Of a DNA stretch of 64,000 nucleotides, positions 18,154 to 26,511 are shown one piece after another; position 1 is the first letter of the stretch, and every line of letters starts with the position of its first letter. The stretch lies in the NCBI RefSeq assembly GCF_022414595.1, contig NZ_JADWYO010000001.1:248001-312000 (forward strand), in the 5' to 3' direction. The notes under the pieces are model-generated. The model did not search any database. It was not told the origin of the DNA and saw only the letters and a program-made list of their open reading frames with translations. The stretch comes from Streptomyces sp. MUM 203J (GTDB taxonomy: Bacteria; Actinomycetota; Actinomycetes; Streptomycetales; Streptomycetaceae). The position numbers were made by a program, and so were the translations under genes.

Positions 18154-18435
18154 CTAGTCCCAGCCGTTGACCATCTTGCACACCCGGACGGGCGCAGCGG
18201 TGGCGGGGCCCTTCGGGGCGTGTACCTCCCAGGTCTCCTCCCAGTGCCCGCACAGGGCGCGGACGGCCTGCCCGGGCAGCTCCCACGCGGCGGCGGCCTC
18301 CCCGTGGACGGCGCGCTCGGGCGGCGCGGCGGAGGCGGCGGCCGCCGAACCGGCACCGGCCGACAGCGCGGCGACGGACAGGACCAGAGCGGCACCGAAC
18401 CGAACCCACCCGGACGTTCTCGCCGTTCCCGTCAT
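18154..18435 (-). CDS. Small secreted protein
   Basis: The 93-residue product begins with a clear Sec signal peptide (RFGAALVLSVAALSAGAGSAAAA). The mature part is about 60 residues with two Cys (ALCGHWEETW and VRVCKMVNGWD) that could form a disulfide. GGGGGAAG lies just before the ATG at 18435. The stop is 9 bp ahead of the SARP start, whose own ribosome site is weak, so the two may be coupled. I do not recognise a family. A sensor, immunity or unrelated role is possible. Confidence 0.65.
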   Translation of the reverse strand: MTGTARTSGWVRFGAALVLSVAALSAGAGSAAAASAAPPERAVHGEAAAAWELPGQAVRALCGHWEETWEVHAPKGPATAAPVRVCKMVNGWD

Positions 18436-19223
18436 GCTTCCCCCAGGAGTCACTGAGCTGCTGAATCGCTGCATCCCTGCATCGCGCGCTTCACGATGCC
18501 AGCGGGGTGTCGACGGGAACCCCCTGAGCGCTGACAGCTTGCTGCACGCGCGAGTGCAGCTTGGTGACAGCGGCCTCGGCTTCTTCGGCGACGGGTTGCT
18601 CGGGTCGGCGAGGTGTACCCGCCGCCGACCGGTGCGGCGAAGTGGCGGGTGCCTTCGCAACCCGCCGGGAGCGGATCGAGGAGGTGCCGATCGGCACCGA
18701 TCCCGGCACCTCGGAGGGCGCGTTCACCGCCCCGGACCGCTGTCCGACGGCCCGCCGGACCAGGCCGTCCTCCGCATACATGACCCGGGCCGGCCGCTCT
18801 GCGGCCCGGAAGCGCCCCCGGCCGGACACGCGATCCGGCCGACGGTACCTTGATCGTGCCCGGGCACAACCCCGGAAACAGGTGAAACAGCAGCGAGAGA
18901 CAACGGCTTCAGGACTGTCTCGTCCCGACTTCGTGCCCGACAGGAGAGGTACTTGCAGCCGCACGCACCGATCGCCACTGACGCGGTACTCGGCGTCGCA
19001 TCCAGCCAGCCCGCCGGTCGCCGGGGTACTGCGCTCCTCTTCGTCTGCCGGAGCGCCCCCGGCGGCTTCGACCGGTTTCAGCGCTTCGAGCAGGGTTTCG
19101 TCGACCGCCTGTCGGCCCGCATGGCAACGGAGACCCGACGCATGTCCACGTCCGGCTCCCACCGGGAGAACCGTCCCTGGGCGGCGGGGCCCCGGGCCGC
19201 CGTCGGCGACCGGTAGCCGCGCC
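18436..19223. other. No supported gene (about 790 bp)
   Basis: Open frames exist on both strands, but none has a good ribosome binding site, a recognisable domain or convincing amino-acid composition. The leftward operon promoter must lie at the left edge of this stretch. It may contain decayed coding sequence, but no parent family could be named. Confidence 0.5.
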
Positions 19224-19661
19224 ATGGGGGACCGCACTCTTGTCACGCTGACGGCCATAGCGGGCCTCGCCGTGTGGACGGTTGTGGGTGTCGGAAGCAT
19301 CGTCCTGGTGGTCAAGGGATGTCTTCTCAGAACGTGGGGAGGTCCTCGCTGGCGGATCCAGGCTGCCTGCGCGTTCACGTTCACCGGAACCGTGGCGTGG
19401 GTGTCCGGACTGCTCTCCCAGTCAGGTCTCATGGACAAGGAGGATGCATGCCGACTGGACGGCGCCGGCTATGACAGCGGATTCGCCGAATCTCACTCCG
19501 CCGATTCCCAGCGGCCGTTTCCGCTGCACGACTGGTGCAGCGCCCACCATGATCTGGTTCCCGCGTGGGTCAACCCCACCGTGGTGATCTGTGGTGCCCT
19601 CGCACTCCTCGCCGTGACAACAGCCGCGTGGGGAGCCATCACGCAAAGAGCACGCTCCTGA
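19224..19661 (+). CDS. Small membrane protein
   Basis: The 145-residue protein has an N-terminal transmembrane helix (LTAIAGLAVWTVVGVGSIVLVV), a second hydrophobic stretch (ACAFTFTGTVAWVSGLL), a polar loop of about 50 residues with two Cys and several His (HDWCSAHHD), and a C-terminal helix (VVICGALALLAVTTAAWGA). I do not recognise a family. The ribosome binding site is poor, so the start is provisional. Flanking DNA on both sides has no gene. Confidence 0.6.
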   Translation: MGDRTLVTLTAIAGLAVWTVVGVGSIVLVVKGCLLRTWGGPRWRIQAACAFTFTGTVAWVSGLLSQSGLMDKEDACRLDGAGYDSGFAESHSADSQRPFPLHDWCSAHHDLVPAWVNPTVVICGALALLAVTTAAWGAITQRARS

Positions 19662-20380
19662 GCGCATGCGGAAGGCACACGCGTTCGCAGCCCACGATGC
19701 CTGAGCAGTCCGGAAAGGCATGAGCGCCCCGTCGTCGCCGTACTCCGGCAGAGCCTCCCTCGTCGGCGGCGTAAAAGGCACGGCACGCCGCGTGTGGACG
19801 TTGCCGAACCGAGCGTCGGCCGACTGCACGGTGATGCACCGAAGTCCCCGGACGGTGTCACCGAGTCGGTCACTCTTACCCCGGTCGGCCTCCTCACTGT
19901 CGACAACTTCCGCACCACGCGTCCCCGTGCGCCCTGGACACGAAGTGGGGCAGCCTGAACCGCCGGATGCATCGCGTCCATGTCCGCGCCAACACCCGTG
20001 GTCGGCCGCCGAGCGTCGACAAGCCTGCGGGTGCCGTACTGACCATCGCCCCGCGTCGGTGACCGCAGGCAGGTCCGACCGCCCTGCCGGCCCCACGGCT
20101 CGGACCACGGACGGGCGAGGACCGGCGAAGAGCCGCTGGGGCGGCTGGGGCGGCTGTCCCGTGCGATGCCCGCCCTCGGTGTACGCGCGGGCGAAACGCG
20201 GCAGGGCTCGGCAGCCCCGACCGCCATACGTGGGGGCTCTGTGGGCCATTGTGCTGACTCCCCGCAGCGAAGCGCTGGGGAACGGGGGCCCGGGTGGCAC
20301 GCATGCCGGAGGACGGACGCCTTCACCGGGCTCGCCCGGCGCCAGGGCGGAAGCTTCAACGATCAAGCAAGGAGCCGCTG
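19662..20380. other. No supported gene (about 720 bp)
   Basis: No frame here carries a recognisable domain. A rightward stretch near 19750-19960 reads like a plausible protein fragment (for example VTLTPVGLLTVDNF) but has no good start and stops after about 60 codons, so it could be a gene remnant. The right end holds AAGGAG for the collagen-like gene. Confidence 0.45.
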
Positions 20381-21097
20381 ATGAGTCCTCCGCACCCCCC
20401 GAGACCCTTTCCGGGGGTACGTGCCCTCGGTCCCGTGCCCCGTCGCTGTGCGCGGCTGGCCGGCGGGGCGCTGGCCTCGCTCGCCCTCGCGCTGGGCGGG
20501 TTCTCCGGTTCGGCGCTCGCCGCGGGCGCGCCCCACGCGCCGACGGCGTCCGGCGACTGCAAGCCGGGCAAGGGCTACCCGGGCGCGCCCGCCGACCACG
20601 CGGCGGCTGCCGCGGCCGAGGCGGCCGGAGGCGACAAGTGCAAGGTCGGACCTCCCGGGCCGCCAGGACCTCCCGGCCCTCCGGGACCTGAGGGACCTGA
20701 GGGACCTGAGGGACCGCAAGGACCCCCCGGGCCCACGGGACCGTGCAACAGCATGGACGCCTACAACCCCAGCGCCAGTCACGAGGTCAAGGCCGTACTC
20801 AGCGACGGGATCACCTACGCCGGCATCCGTGCCCTCACGGGGCCCAACGTCGACCGGGGCTACGTCTGGTACGACCTGACCGACGATGGTGAGGGCTACC
20901 CGATGGGCGCCTGCTCCGTCTCGATCGCCAACCAGGCCAACGGCACCTCCATCCAGGTCCTGACCACGGACGGCGAGGTGTACGAGACCGTCTGCGAGGT
21001 CGAGAACTCCACGGACACGCTGGACTGCGACGAGGTCTGGATGCAGCTCGAAACCCCCGAGCCGGGCGACGACGGACCCGAGGTCCGCGTCTCGTAG
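20381..21097 (+). CDS. Secreted collagen-like protein
   Basis: The 238-residue protein has an N-terminal signal peptide ([23 protein letters not shown]), a short Cys-flanked region, a collagen-like run of about eleven Gly-X-Y triplets ([20 protein letters not shown], then [10 protein letters not shown]) bracketed by Cys, and a C-terminal globular domain of about 110 residues that is acidic and has several Cys. Collagen triplets usually drive trimer formation, so an extracellular trimeric stalk with a C-terminal head is likely. No sortase motif or membrane anchor is seen. AAGGAG precedes the ATG. The gene ends at a strong terminator shared with the convergent ku remnant. Confidence 0.85.
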   Translation: MSPPHPPRPFPGVRALGPVPRRCARLAGGALASLALALGGFSGSALAAGAPHAPTASGDCKPGKGYPGAPADHAAAAAAEAAGGDKCKVGPPGPPGPPGPPGPEGPEGPEGPQGPPGPTGPCNSMDAYNPSASHEVKAVLSDGITYAGIRALTGPNVDRGYVWYDLTDDGEGYPMGACSVSIANQANGTSIQVLTTDGEVYETVCEVENSTDTLDCDEVWMQLETPEPGDDGPEVRVS

Positions 21098-21110
21098 CAG
21101 CACATGAAGC

Positions 21111-21153
21111 CACACCTGTGTCCCCCTCTCGTCGAGAGGGGGACACAGGTGTG
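21111..21153. terminator. Perfect 20-bp bidirectional hairpin
   Basis: CACACCTGTGTCCCCCTCTC (21111-21130) pairs without mismatch with 21134-21153, leaving a 3-nt loop (GTC). It lies between the stops of the rightward collagen-like gene (21097) and the leftward ku remnant (21154) and directly abuts the latter's stop codon. Confidence 0.85.
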
Positions 21154-22103
21154 TCAGGCGGGCCGTTTCCGTGCCGCCGTCTTCTTCGCAGCGGTCTTCT
21201 TGGCCGCCGTCCTCCCGGCCCCCTCGGCCCCCGCCGTCTTGGCGGTCGTCTTCTTCGCCTTCGAGGTCGTCTTGCGCGCCGGTTCGCCGCCCGCGTCCGC
21301 CGTGCCCCGGGATGTCCGCGCCGTGGACTTCCTGGCTCCGGCCGTCCCCTTCGGCACCGCCTCCGCACGCGGCGGGGTGCGCCGTGCCTCGCCCGGCAGC
21401 TCCGTGACCGACGCCTCGGCCCCGCCCGCCGCCTCCTCGCCGCGCGCCTCCCGGGCCGCCCGCACGCTGCTCTCCAGTGCCGCCATCAGGTCGATGACCT
21501 GTGCGCCCTTCTCCGGCTGCGGCGACGGGACCTCCAAGGCGCCCTCCGCCTTGGCGGCGATCAGCTCCTCCACCGCCGTCCGGTAGTCGTCGTGCAGCTC
21601 GCTGATGTCCACCTCCCCCAGCGTGGCCATCAGTGCGTCCGCCAGGTCCAGTTCGGCCTCCCGGACGGTGACCGGGGTCTCCGGGGCCACCCCCTCGGGG
21701 CGGCGGATCTCGTCCGGCCAGAGCAGCCCGTGCATGGCGATCACGTCGTCGACGACCCGCAGCATGCCGAGCCGCTCCCGGCCGCGCAGCGCGAACTTGC
21801 AGATCGCGACCTTCTCGCTGCGCTTGAGCGCCTCACGCAGCAGTGTGTACGGCTTGGCGGCGGGCACCCCGTTCGCCTGGAGGTAGTAGGCCGCGTCCAT
21901 CTGGAGCGGGTCGATCTCGGCGGCGGGCACGAACGCCACGATCTCGATCGTCCTGGCCGTGGGCAGCGGCAGCGCGGCCAGGTCCCGGTCGGTGATCGGG
22001 ATCATGGTGCCGTCGGCCTCCTCGTACGCCTTGCCGATCTCGGCGGCGGTCACCTCCTGCCCGTCCAGTTCGCACACCTTGCGATAGCGGATGCGCCCGC
22101 CGT
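21154..22103 (-). pseudogene. ku: Host ku, 3' fragment (split by mobile element)
   Basis: This holds the C-terminal part of a bacterial Ku protein, the homodimeric DNA-end-binding factor of non-homologous end joining. The frame enters at the element junction (GGRIRYRKVCELDGQEV) and runs through the Ku core (ADGTMIPITDRDLAALPLP, MDAAYYLQANG, VIDLMAALESSV) to a Lys/Ala-rich basic tail typical of Streptomyces Ku. The first about 40 residues are missing here and lie 6.5 kb away at 28611-28745. A GTG at 22077 could start a shortened protein, but it would lack the first strands of the beta-barrel. Joining the two pieces at the 7-bp repeat gives a continuous frame of about 353 codons. Confidence 0.93.
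22097..22103. repeat. Left 7-bp core repeat of the element
   Basis: CCGCCGT, identical to 28627-28633. On the ku strand it reads ACGGCGG and covers the codons for Asp-Gly-Gly of the conserved EDGGRIRY segment. It probably represents the crossover region. Confidence 0.8.
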
Positions 22104-22114
22104 TCTCTGGGGGT
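22102..22114 (+). repeat. Left terminal inverted repeat
   Basis: GTTCTCTGGGGGT, matched in inverted orientation at 28615-28627. It is a likely recombinase binding site and overlaps the 7-bp core by two bases. Confidence 0.8.
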
Positions 22115-22169
22115 TCCAGATGTGTTGCGTGACGTCGCGGTGCGCTTCGTCGTTGAGGGTGCTGCGATG

Positions 22170-22182
22170 GTTCTCTGGGGGT
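22170..22182 (+). repeat. Internal copy of the terminal repeat
   Basis: A second perfect GTTCTCTGGGGGT lies 68 bp inside the left terminal copy, in the same orientation and upstream of the first recombinase gene. It may be an extra recombinase arm site or an operator controlling the recombinase promoter. Confidence 0.75.
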
Positions 22183-22235
22183 GTTGCTCTGTGGTGGACC
22201 GTTGCGGTCTGTCCGTGGAGCAAGGAGATCAAGAG

Positions 22236-23399
22236 GTGCGTGCTTTTCCGGTCCGGATGCCGTCCGGTGCTGCGTACTGGACCGTGGTCGATACCGACGT
22301 GCAGGTGGTGAACGAAGCCGACCGGTACCTACGGGGTCTCAGGTTGAGCAAGGACCGCGCCGAGTCGACGACGAAGGCGTACGCCGGAGCGATCGCGCTG
22401 TTCTTGCGCTGGTGTACGGCTACAGGGCGGGACTGGCGTACAGCCGCCCGCGACTTGAGCTCGTTCATCCTCTGGCTGAAATGGCAACCGGCTGGGCCAG
22501 AGGGGCAGGCGACGGTCGTACCAGGGCCCGGCGGGAAGCCCGCCCGGGATGCACGCCGGATCAATGGCGTGCTCACAGCCATTCGCGGCTTCCTGGCCCA
22601 CGCGGTGACGGAGCGAGAAGTCCCGGGCTGGGTGCTGGAGCAGCTCTACCAGCTCGGCGACAGCTTGGACCTCCCCCTTCAGGCACAGTCGGAAGACGGC
22701 AGGCTCCGCTACCGGCTCCAGGCTCAGCATCGCCTGCCGGAAGTGGAGAAGGCCGTGGATCGGGCCAGCGATGCGGAGATTGTGGCGATGTTCCGGGCCT
22801 GTCGCTCGGCGCGCGACAGGTTGTTGATCCTGCTGCTGTCCAGGGTGGGGCTTCGCCGCGGGCAGGTGGCGGGCCTGCGTCGCAGTGACGCTCACCTGCT
22901 CGTGGACTCGGCGGCCTTGGGATGCCGCTTGGAAGGAGCCCACCTGCACGTCGTACGGCGGCAGAACCCGAACAACGCCTGGTCGAAATCGCGACGTCCG
23001 GTGGTGCTTCCCGTGGATTTCCTGGTGGTGCAGGCATTTGACCAGTACGTCTTGGAGCGGCACGAACGGCTCGGGTCGGCGGGCAGTGATTTCCTGCTGG
23101 TGAACCTCTTTCGTGAGCCCTTGGGGTCGCCCATCACACCGGACGCGATCGGCGAGACCGTGGAGGCCCTGACCCGCCGTGCCGAGCTGGACCGCAAGGT
23201 CACCCCGCACATGATGCGGCACGCTTTCGCCAGCAATGTCGCGGACTCCGGCGGCTCGTTGGACGAGATCCAGTCTCTCCTGGGCCATAAGCACCCGGAC
23301 TCGGCTCGTCCATACCTGCACCCCGCGCAGTCGCGGCTGCGCGAAGCGATCAGCCGTGTTCCCTCGCCGAGGGACCTGGGTGGGGAGCCAGGTCGATGA
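22236..23399 (+). CDS. Tyrosine recombinase (TnpA-like)
   Basis: The 387-residue site-specific recombinase has an N-terminal SAM-like core-binding domain (about 30-130) and a C-terminal catalytic domain. Catalytic signs are the first Arg in SRVGLRRGQVAGLR, the HMMRHAFAS box (His-x-x-Arg), LLGHKH, and the nucleophile Tyr in RPYLHP. GTG at 22236 is used because AAGGAG is 8 nt upstream; earlier starts lie inside the element's end region. The stop overlaps the next gene's start (ATGA). In Tn554, TnpA works with TnpB to integrate a circular form at a specific site; the same is inferred here with ku as target. Confidence 0.9.
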   Translation: MRAFPVRMPSGAAYWTVVDTDVQVVNEADRYLRGLRLSKDRAESTTKAYAGAIALFLRWCTATGRDWRTAARDLSSFILWLKWQPAGPEGQATVVPGPGGKPARDARRINGVLTAIRGFLAHAVTEREVPGWVLEQLYQLGDSLDLPLQAQSEDGRLRYRLQAQHRLPEVEKAVDRASDAEIVAMFRACRSARDRLLILLLSRVGLRRGQVAGLRRSDAHLLVDSAALGCRLEGAHLHVVRRQNPNNAWSKSRRPVVLPVDFLVVQAFDQYVLERHERLGSAGSDFLLVNLFREPLGSPITPDAIGETVEALTRRAELDRKVTPHMMRHAFASNVADSGGSLDEIQSLLGHKHPDSARPYLHPAQSRLREAISRVPSPRDLGGEPGR

Positions 23400-25882
23400 C
23401 GCTCAGCGTTGTCCCCCTCCAGCCCCTCGGCCAAGACGTGGAAGACGGCAGCACCGCCGCCTTGTGGGCGGCAGTCGATCCGGCGTTTCTGGCCGTCTTC
23501 GACTGGTCGCCGGAGACCGGCGTGCTCTTCTTCCCTGCGGACGACCCGCTGCTGGGCACGCCGCTGTGCCGAGTGAACGGCTGCGTGCAGACCAGCGTGA
23601 CCAGACAGTTGTGTTCCGGCTGCCGACTGCGGTGGAAACAGGCCGGGGAGCCGCCGCTGGAGGAGTTCGCCGAGATGGATCGCGGCAACTGGCGGCAGGT
23701 CGGGGTCGAGGACTGCTCGGTGTCCGGATGTAAGCGGCCGTTCTCGTCTTGGCGGCGGCCATTGTGCTCAACTCACCTCGCGCAGCTCAAGCGCCGGAAC
23801 GTGACGCTGGAGGAGTTCCTCGCCCTCGACGATGTCGTCGCGCTGCCCGCGTTCGGCCCCTGCGAAGTCGCTGCCTGCCACCGGTACAGGGACGGCGTAT
23901 CTCCGTACTGTCACGCCCACCGGGAGCGCTGGAGGAACGCGGTCACCCGCGGGCGGAGCGAGAAGGACGAGGAGCTATGGCGGCGCACAACATCTCCCGT
24001 ATCCGCAAACAACGAGGTCAGCCTGCGAGGACTACCCGATCGTGTGATGGCGGAGATCCTCTACGGGGTCCAGGCCCGAACGCGCGAAGGACTCCACACC
24101 ACGCAGTTCCTGCTCCGCAATCTGACCAACCGTCTCCGCGAACTCCAACTGCCCTCGCTGACCGCGGTGGACCCGGCACATCTCTCCCGGGGTACGCGCG
24201 GCCTCTGCAGCAGCCTGGGCGCCCTCGTGGGTCGGTTCGGACTGACGCCGGAGGGCGAGCGGGGCAAGGACGTGTGGAACGGCGCCGCGTTCGGGCACCC
24301 CGGGCATCTGCGGTTCACCGCGATCCACCAGTCCTGGCTGAGGACCGCGGCCAAGGAATGGGCGTTCTTCTCCCTGCCTCAGCGGCGTGGCAATGTCATG
24401 AGCAGCATCCAGGGCATCCTCAACGCGTTCGCCCTCCTGTCCGAGAGCCTGAGGCTTCAGCGCGAGGATCACGGCAACGACATCCGCGCGCTCAGCCGCC
24501 GGGACATCACCGCGTTCACCAACCGCCTGGCCTTCCTGCACCACAACGGGGAGATCTCGGCGCGCAGACGGGTCGTGGTCGTCCGCTACGTCCGTACCCA
24601 TCTCGCCCGTATGCGGTCACTGGGACTGACCCGGCCCGATCAGCCGCTGCACGGGCTGCCGGATGACTTCGCGATCCTCACGGAGGACATTCCCGACGAC
24701 CCGGAAGACACCGAAGCCGGCAAGGACCTCCCTGCCGAGGTCATGCGGCAGATCTGCGAGCGGTTGCCGTCCCTCGTCGGCCAGGACCGGAACGGCAACG
24801 AGAACCGGGTGGCGGTCGAATTGCTCATCGACTCCGGGAGGCGGCCTCAGGAGATCTGTGAGCTGCGCTGGGACTGTCTCAAGCAGGACGCCGACGGGCA
24901 GCACGTGCTGATCTACGACAACTACAAGGCCAACCGCCACGGCCGCCGACTGCCGATCTCCCAGGCGACGGCAGGAGTGATCACCAGACAGCAGGCACTG
25001 GTCCGCGCCGACTTCCCAAGCACACCGACCGACCAACTGATGCTGCTGCCCACGCGGGTGGCCAATCCCCACGGCCTCAAGCCCATCTCACCGGGATGGC
25101 TCTCCGGCCGCCACCGCGAGTGGGTCCGGTCCCTGCCCGAGTTCCTGGTCCCCACTCGGGTCGAGGTGGACGGTCTGCCGGTCACCGGGATGATGCCCTT
25201 CGACAAGTCGAAGGTCTTCCTTTACGCGTACCGGCACACCTACTGCCAACGGCACGCGGACGCCGGGGTTGCCGTCGACGTCCTCAGTGCCTTGATGGAT
25301 CACCGACGCCTGGACACCACTCAGGCCTACTACCGGGTCACTGAACAGCGGCGCCGCGAGGCCGTGGACCGTGTCACCGAGATGCAGTTCGACCGGCACG
25401 GCAAGCGTATCTGGCGGCAGGCCAAGGAACTGCTCGACTCCGAGCACGCCCGCCGGGCCATCGGCGAGGTCGCCGTTCCTTACGGCGTCTGCACCGAGCC
25501 GTCGAACGTGGCAGCGGGTGGACACGACTGCCCCGTCAGATTCCGCTGCGTCGGCTGCGGACATTTCCGTACGGACGTCTCCTACTTGCCCGACCTCGAG
25601 GCTTACCTCTCTGACCTGCTGCGCAATCGGGAGCGGATCGCCGCTGCGCTGGACGCGGACGACTGGGCCAAGGCCGAGGCGATGCCGTCGGACGAGGAGA
25701 TCAGCCGTGTGAGACGGCTCATCAAGCGAGTCAAGGACGGCCTGGACGACCTCGACGCGAGCCAGCGCACCGAGGTCGAGGAAGCCGTTTCCTTGGTCCG
25801 CCGCGGCCGACAAAGCGTACTGCTGGGGATGCCTCGGGTCCGCCAACCTCTCCCCGACCTGCGACCAGAAAGGCCACTGTGA
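23396..25882 (+). CDS. Large tyrosine recombinase with Cys-rich termini (TnpB-like)
   Basis: The 828-residue second recombinase has an unusual N terminus of about 190 residues with three Cys/His knuckles (LCRVNGC...LCSGC, CSVSGC...LCSTH, CEVAACH...YCHAH), probably zinc-binding. A core-binding domain follows (about 300-440), then a catalytic domain with the first Arg in SGRRPQEICELRW, the YRHTYCQRHADAG box and the Tyr in TTQAYYRV. A further zinc-like cluster CPVRFRCVGCGHFR lies near residue 715, followed by a charged helix. It is larger than Tn554 TnpB (about 630 residues). Translation is coupled at both ends by 4-bp overlaps, so the three proteins are probably made in fixed ratio. Confidence 0.9.
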   Translation: MTLSVVPLQPLGQDVEDGSTAALWAAVDPAFLAVFDWSPETGVLFFPADDPLLGTPLCRVNGCVQTSVTRQLCSGCRLRWKQAGEPPLEEFAEMDRGNWRQVGVEDCSVSGCKRPFSSWRRPLCSTHLAQLKRRNVTLEEFLALDDVVALPAFGPCEVAACHRYRDGVSPYCHAHRERWRNAVTRGRSEKDEELWRRTTSPVSANNEVSLRGLPDRVMAEILYGVQARTREGLHTTQFLLRNLTNRLRELQLPSLTAVDPAHLSRGTRGLCSSLGALVGRFGLTPEGERGKDVWNGAAFGHPGHLRFTAIHQSWLRTAAKEWAFFSLPQRRGNVMSSIQGILNAFALLSESLRLQREDHGNDIRALSRRDITAFTNRLAFLHHNGEISARRRVVVVRYVRTHLARMRSLGLTRPDQPLHGLPDDFAILTEDIPDDPEDTEAGKDLPAEVMRQICERLPSLVGQDRNGNENRVAVELLIDSGRRPQEICELRWDCLKQDADGQHVLIYDNYKANRHGRRLPISQATAGVITRQQALVRADFPSTPTDQLMLLPTRVANPHGLKPISPGWLSGRHREWVRSLPEFLVPTRVEVDGLPVTGMMPFDKSKVFLYAYRHTYCQRHADAGVAVDVLSALMDHRRLDTTQAYYRVTEQRRREAVDRVTEMQFDRHGKRIWRQAKELLDSEHARRAIGEVAVPYGVCTEPSNVAAGGHDCPVRFRCVGCGHFRTDVSYLPDLEAYLSDLLRNRERIAAALDADDWAKAEAMPSDEEISRVRRLIKRVKDGLDDLDASQRTEVEEAVSLVRRGRQSVLLGMPRVRQPLPDLRPERPL

Positions 25883-26412
25883 CCAGCAAGAACAACCTCC
25901 CCATGGCCGAAGGGCGACGGGGGGACTCAGCACGCCGACGGCAGCGAGTCGAGAAGGCCATCAGCGCCGCGGTCAAGGAGGGCGGAGAAATCACCGCATC
26001 CAGCATCGCCCGAGCCGCCGGAGTCGACCGGTCCTTTCTCTACCGACACCGCGACCTGCTGCAACTCATCCACACCGCGGCAACGGCGCCGCCGTCCGGC
26101 GAAGGACACGCCCAGGTCAGCAGAGCCTCCCTGCAGGCCGACCTGGCGAACGCCCTAGAGCGCAACGCCCGGCTCACCGCCCGCATCCGGCAACTGGAGA
26201 ACCGGCTCTCCCAACAGCTCGGTGAACAGGCCTGGTACGACTCCGGCCTCGGAACGCCCACTGACATCGACCACCTCCGGCGGCAGATCACCACCCTCGA
26301 ACAGCGGGTGGTGGAACTCCAAGGCCAGCTCGAAGAGCGCGCCGAGGAACTGCACGCCGCACGGGCCGCTAACCGAGAGCTGACCCGATCCCTCAACCAA
26401 GCCCACCGCTGA
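25879..26412 (+). CDS. DUF6262-like element protein (TnpC-like)
   Basis: The 177-residue protein has an N-terminal helix-turn-helix (EITASSIARAAGVDRSFLYRHRDLL, in the style of a TetR reading head) and a C-terminal half predicted to form coiled coil (two heptad-rich stretches around residues 88-110 and 133-175). The GTG start overlaps the recombinase stop (GTGA). Position and form match the small third protein of Tn554-type elements, TnpC, which affects insertion efficiency and orientation. Direct DNA binding is inferred from the HTH. Confidence 0.83.
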   Translation: MTSKNNLPMAEGRRGDSARRRQRVEKAISAAVKEGGEITASSIARAAGVDRSFLYRHRDLLQLIHTAATAPPSGEGHAQVSRASLQADLANALERNARLTARIRQLENRLSQQLGEQAWYDSGLGTPTDIDHLRRQITTLEQRVVELQGQLEERAEELHAARAANRELTRSLNQAHR

Positions 26413-26511
26413 CCGCGCTTCTTCCTCCGAACGAACAGTCCGGGTGGCGTATGCCGGGATGCGATCAGCGGCCGACGGGGGTGACATGGGAAAACAGGAG
26501 GTGGGAAAGCC

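Noticed and set aside
20641..20745. GGACCT-rich repeat as a possible CRISPR or tandem repeat locus
   Set aside because: It is coding sequence for Gly-X-Y collagen triplets in a good reading frame.
21154..22077. Treating the 307-codon Ku frame as an intact gene with a GTG start
   Set aside because: It lacks the conserved N-terminal 45 residues, which are present as a separate piece at 28611-28745 with exact junctions.
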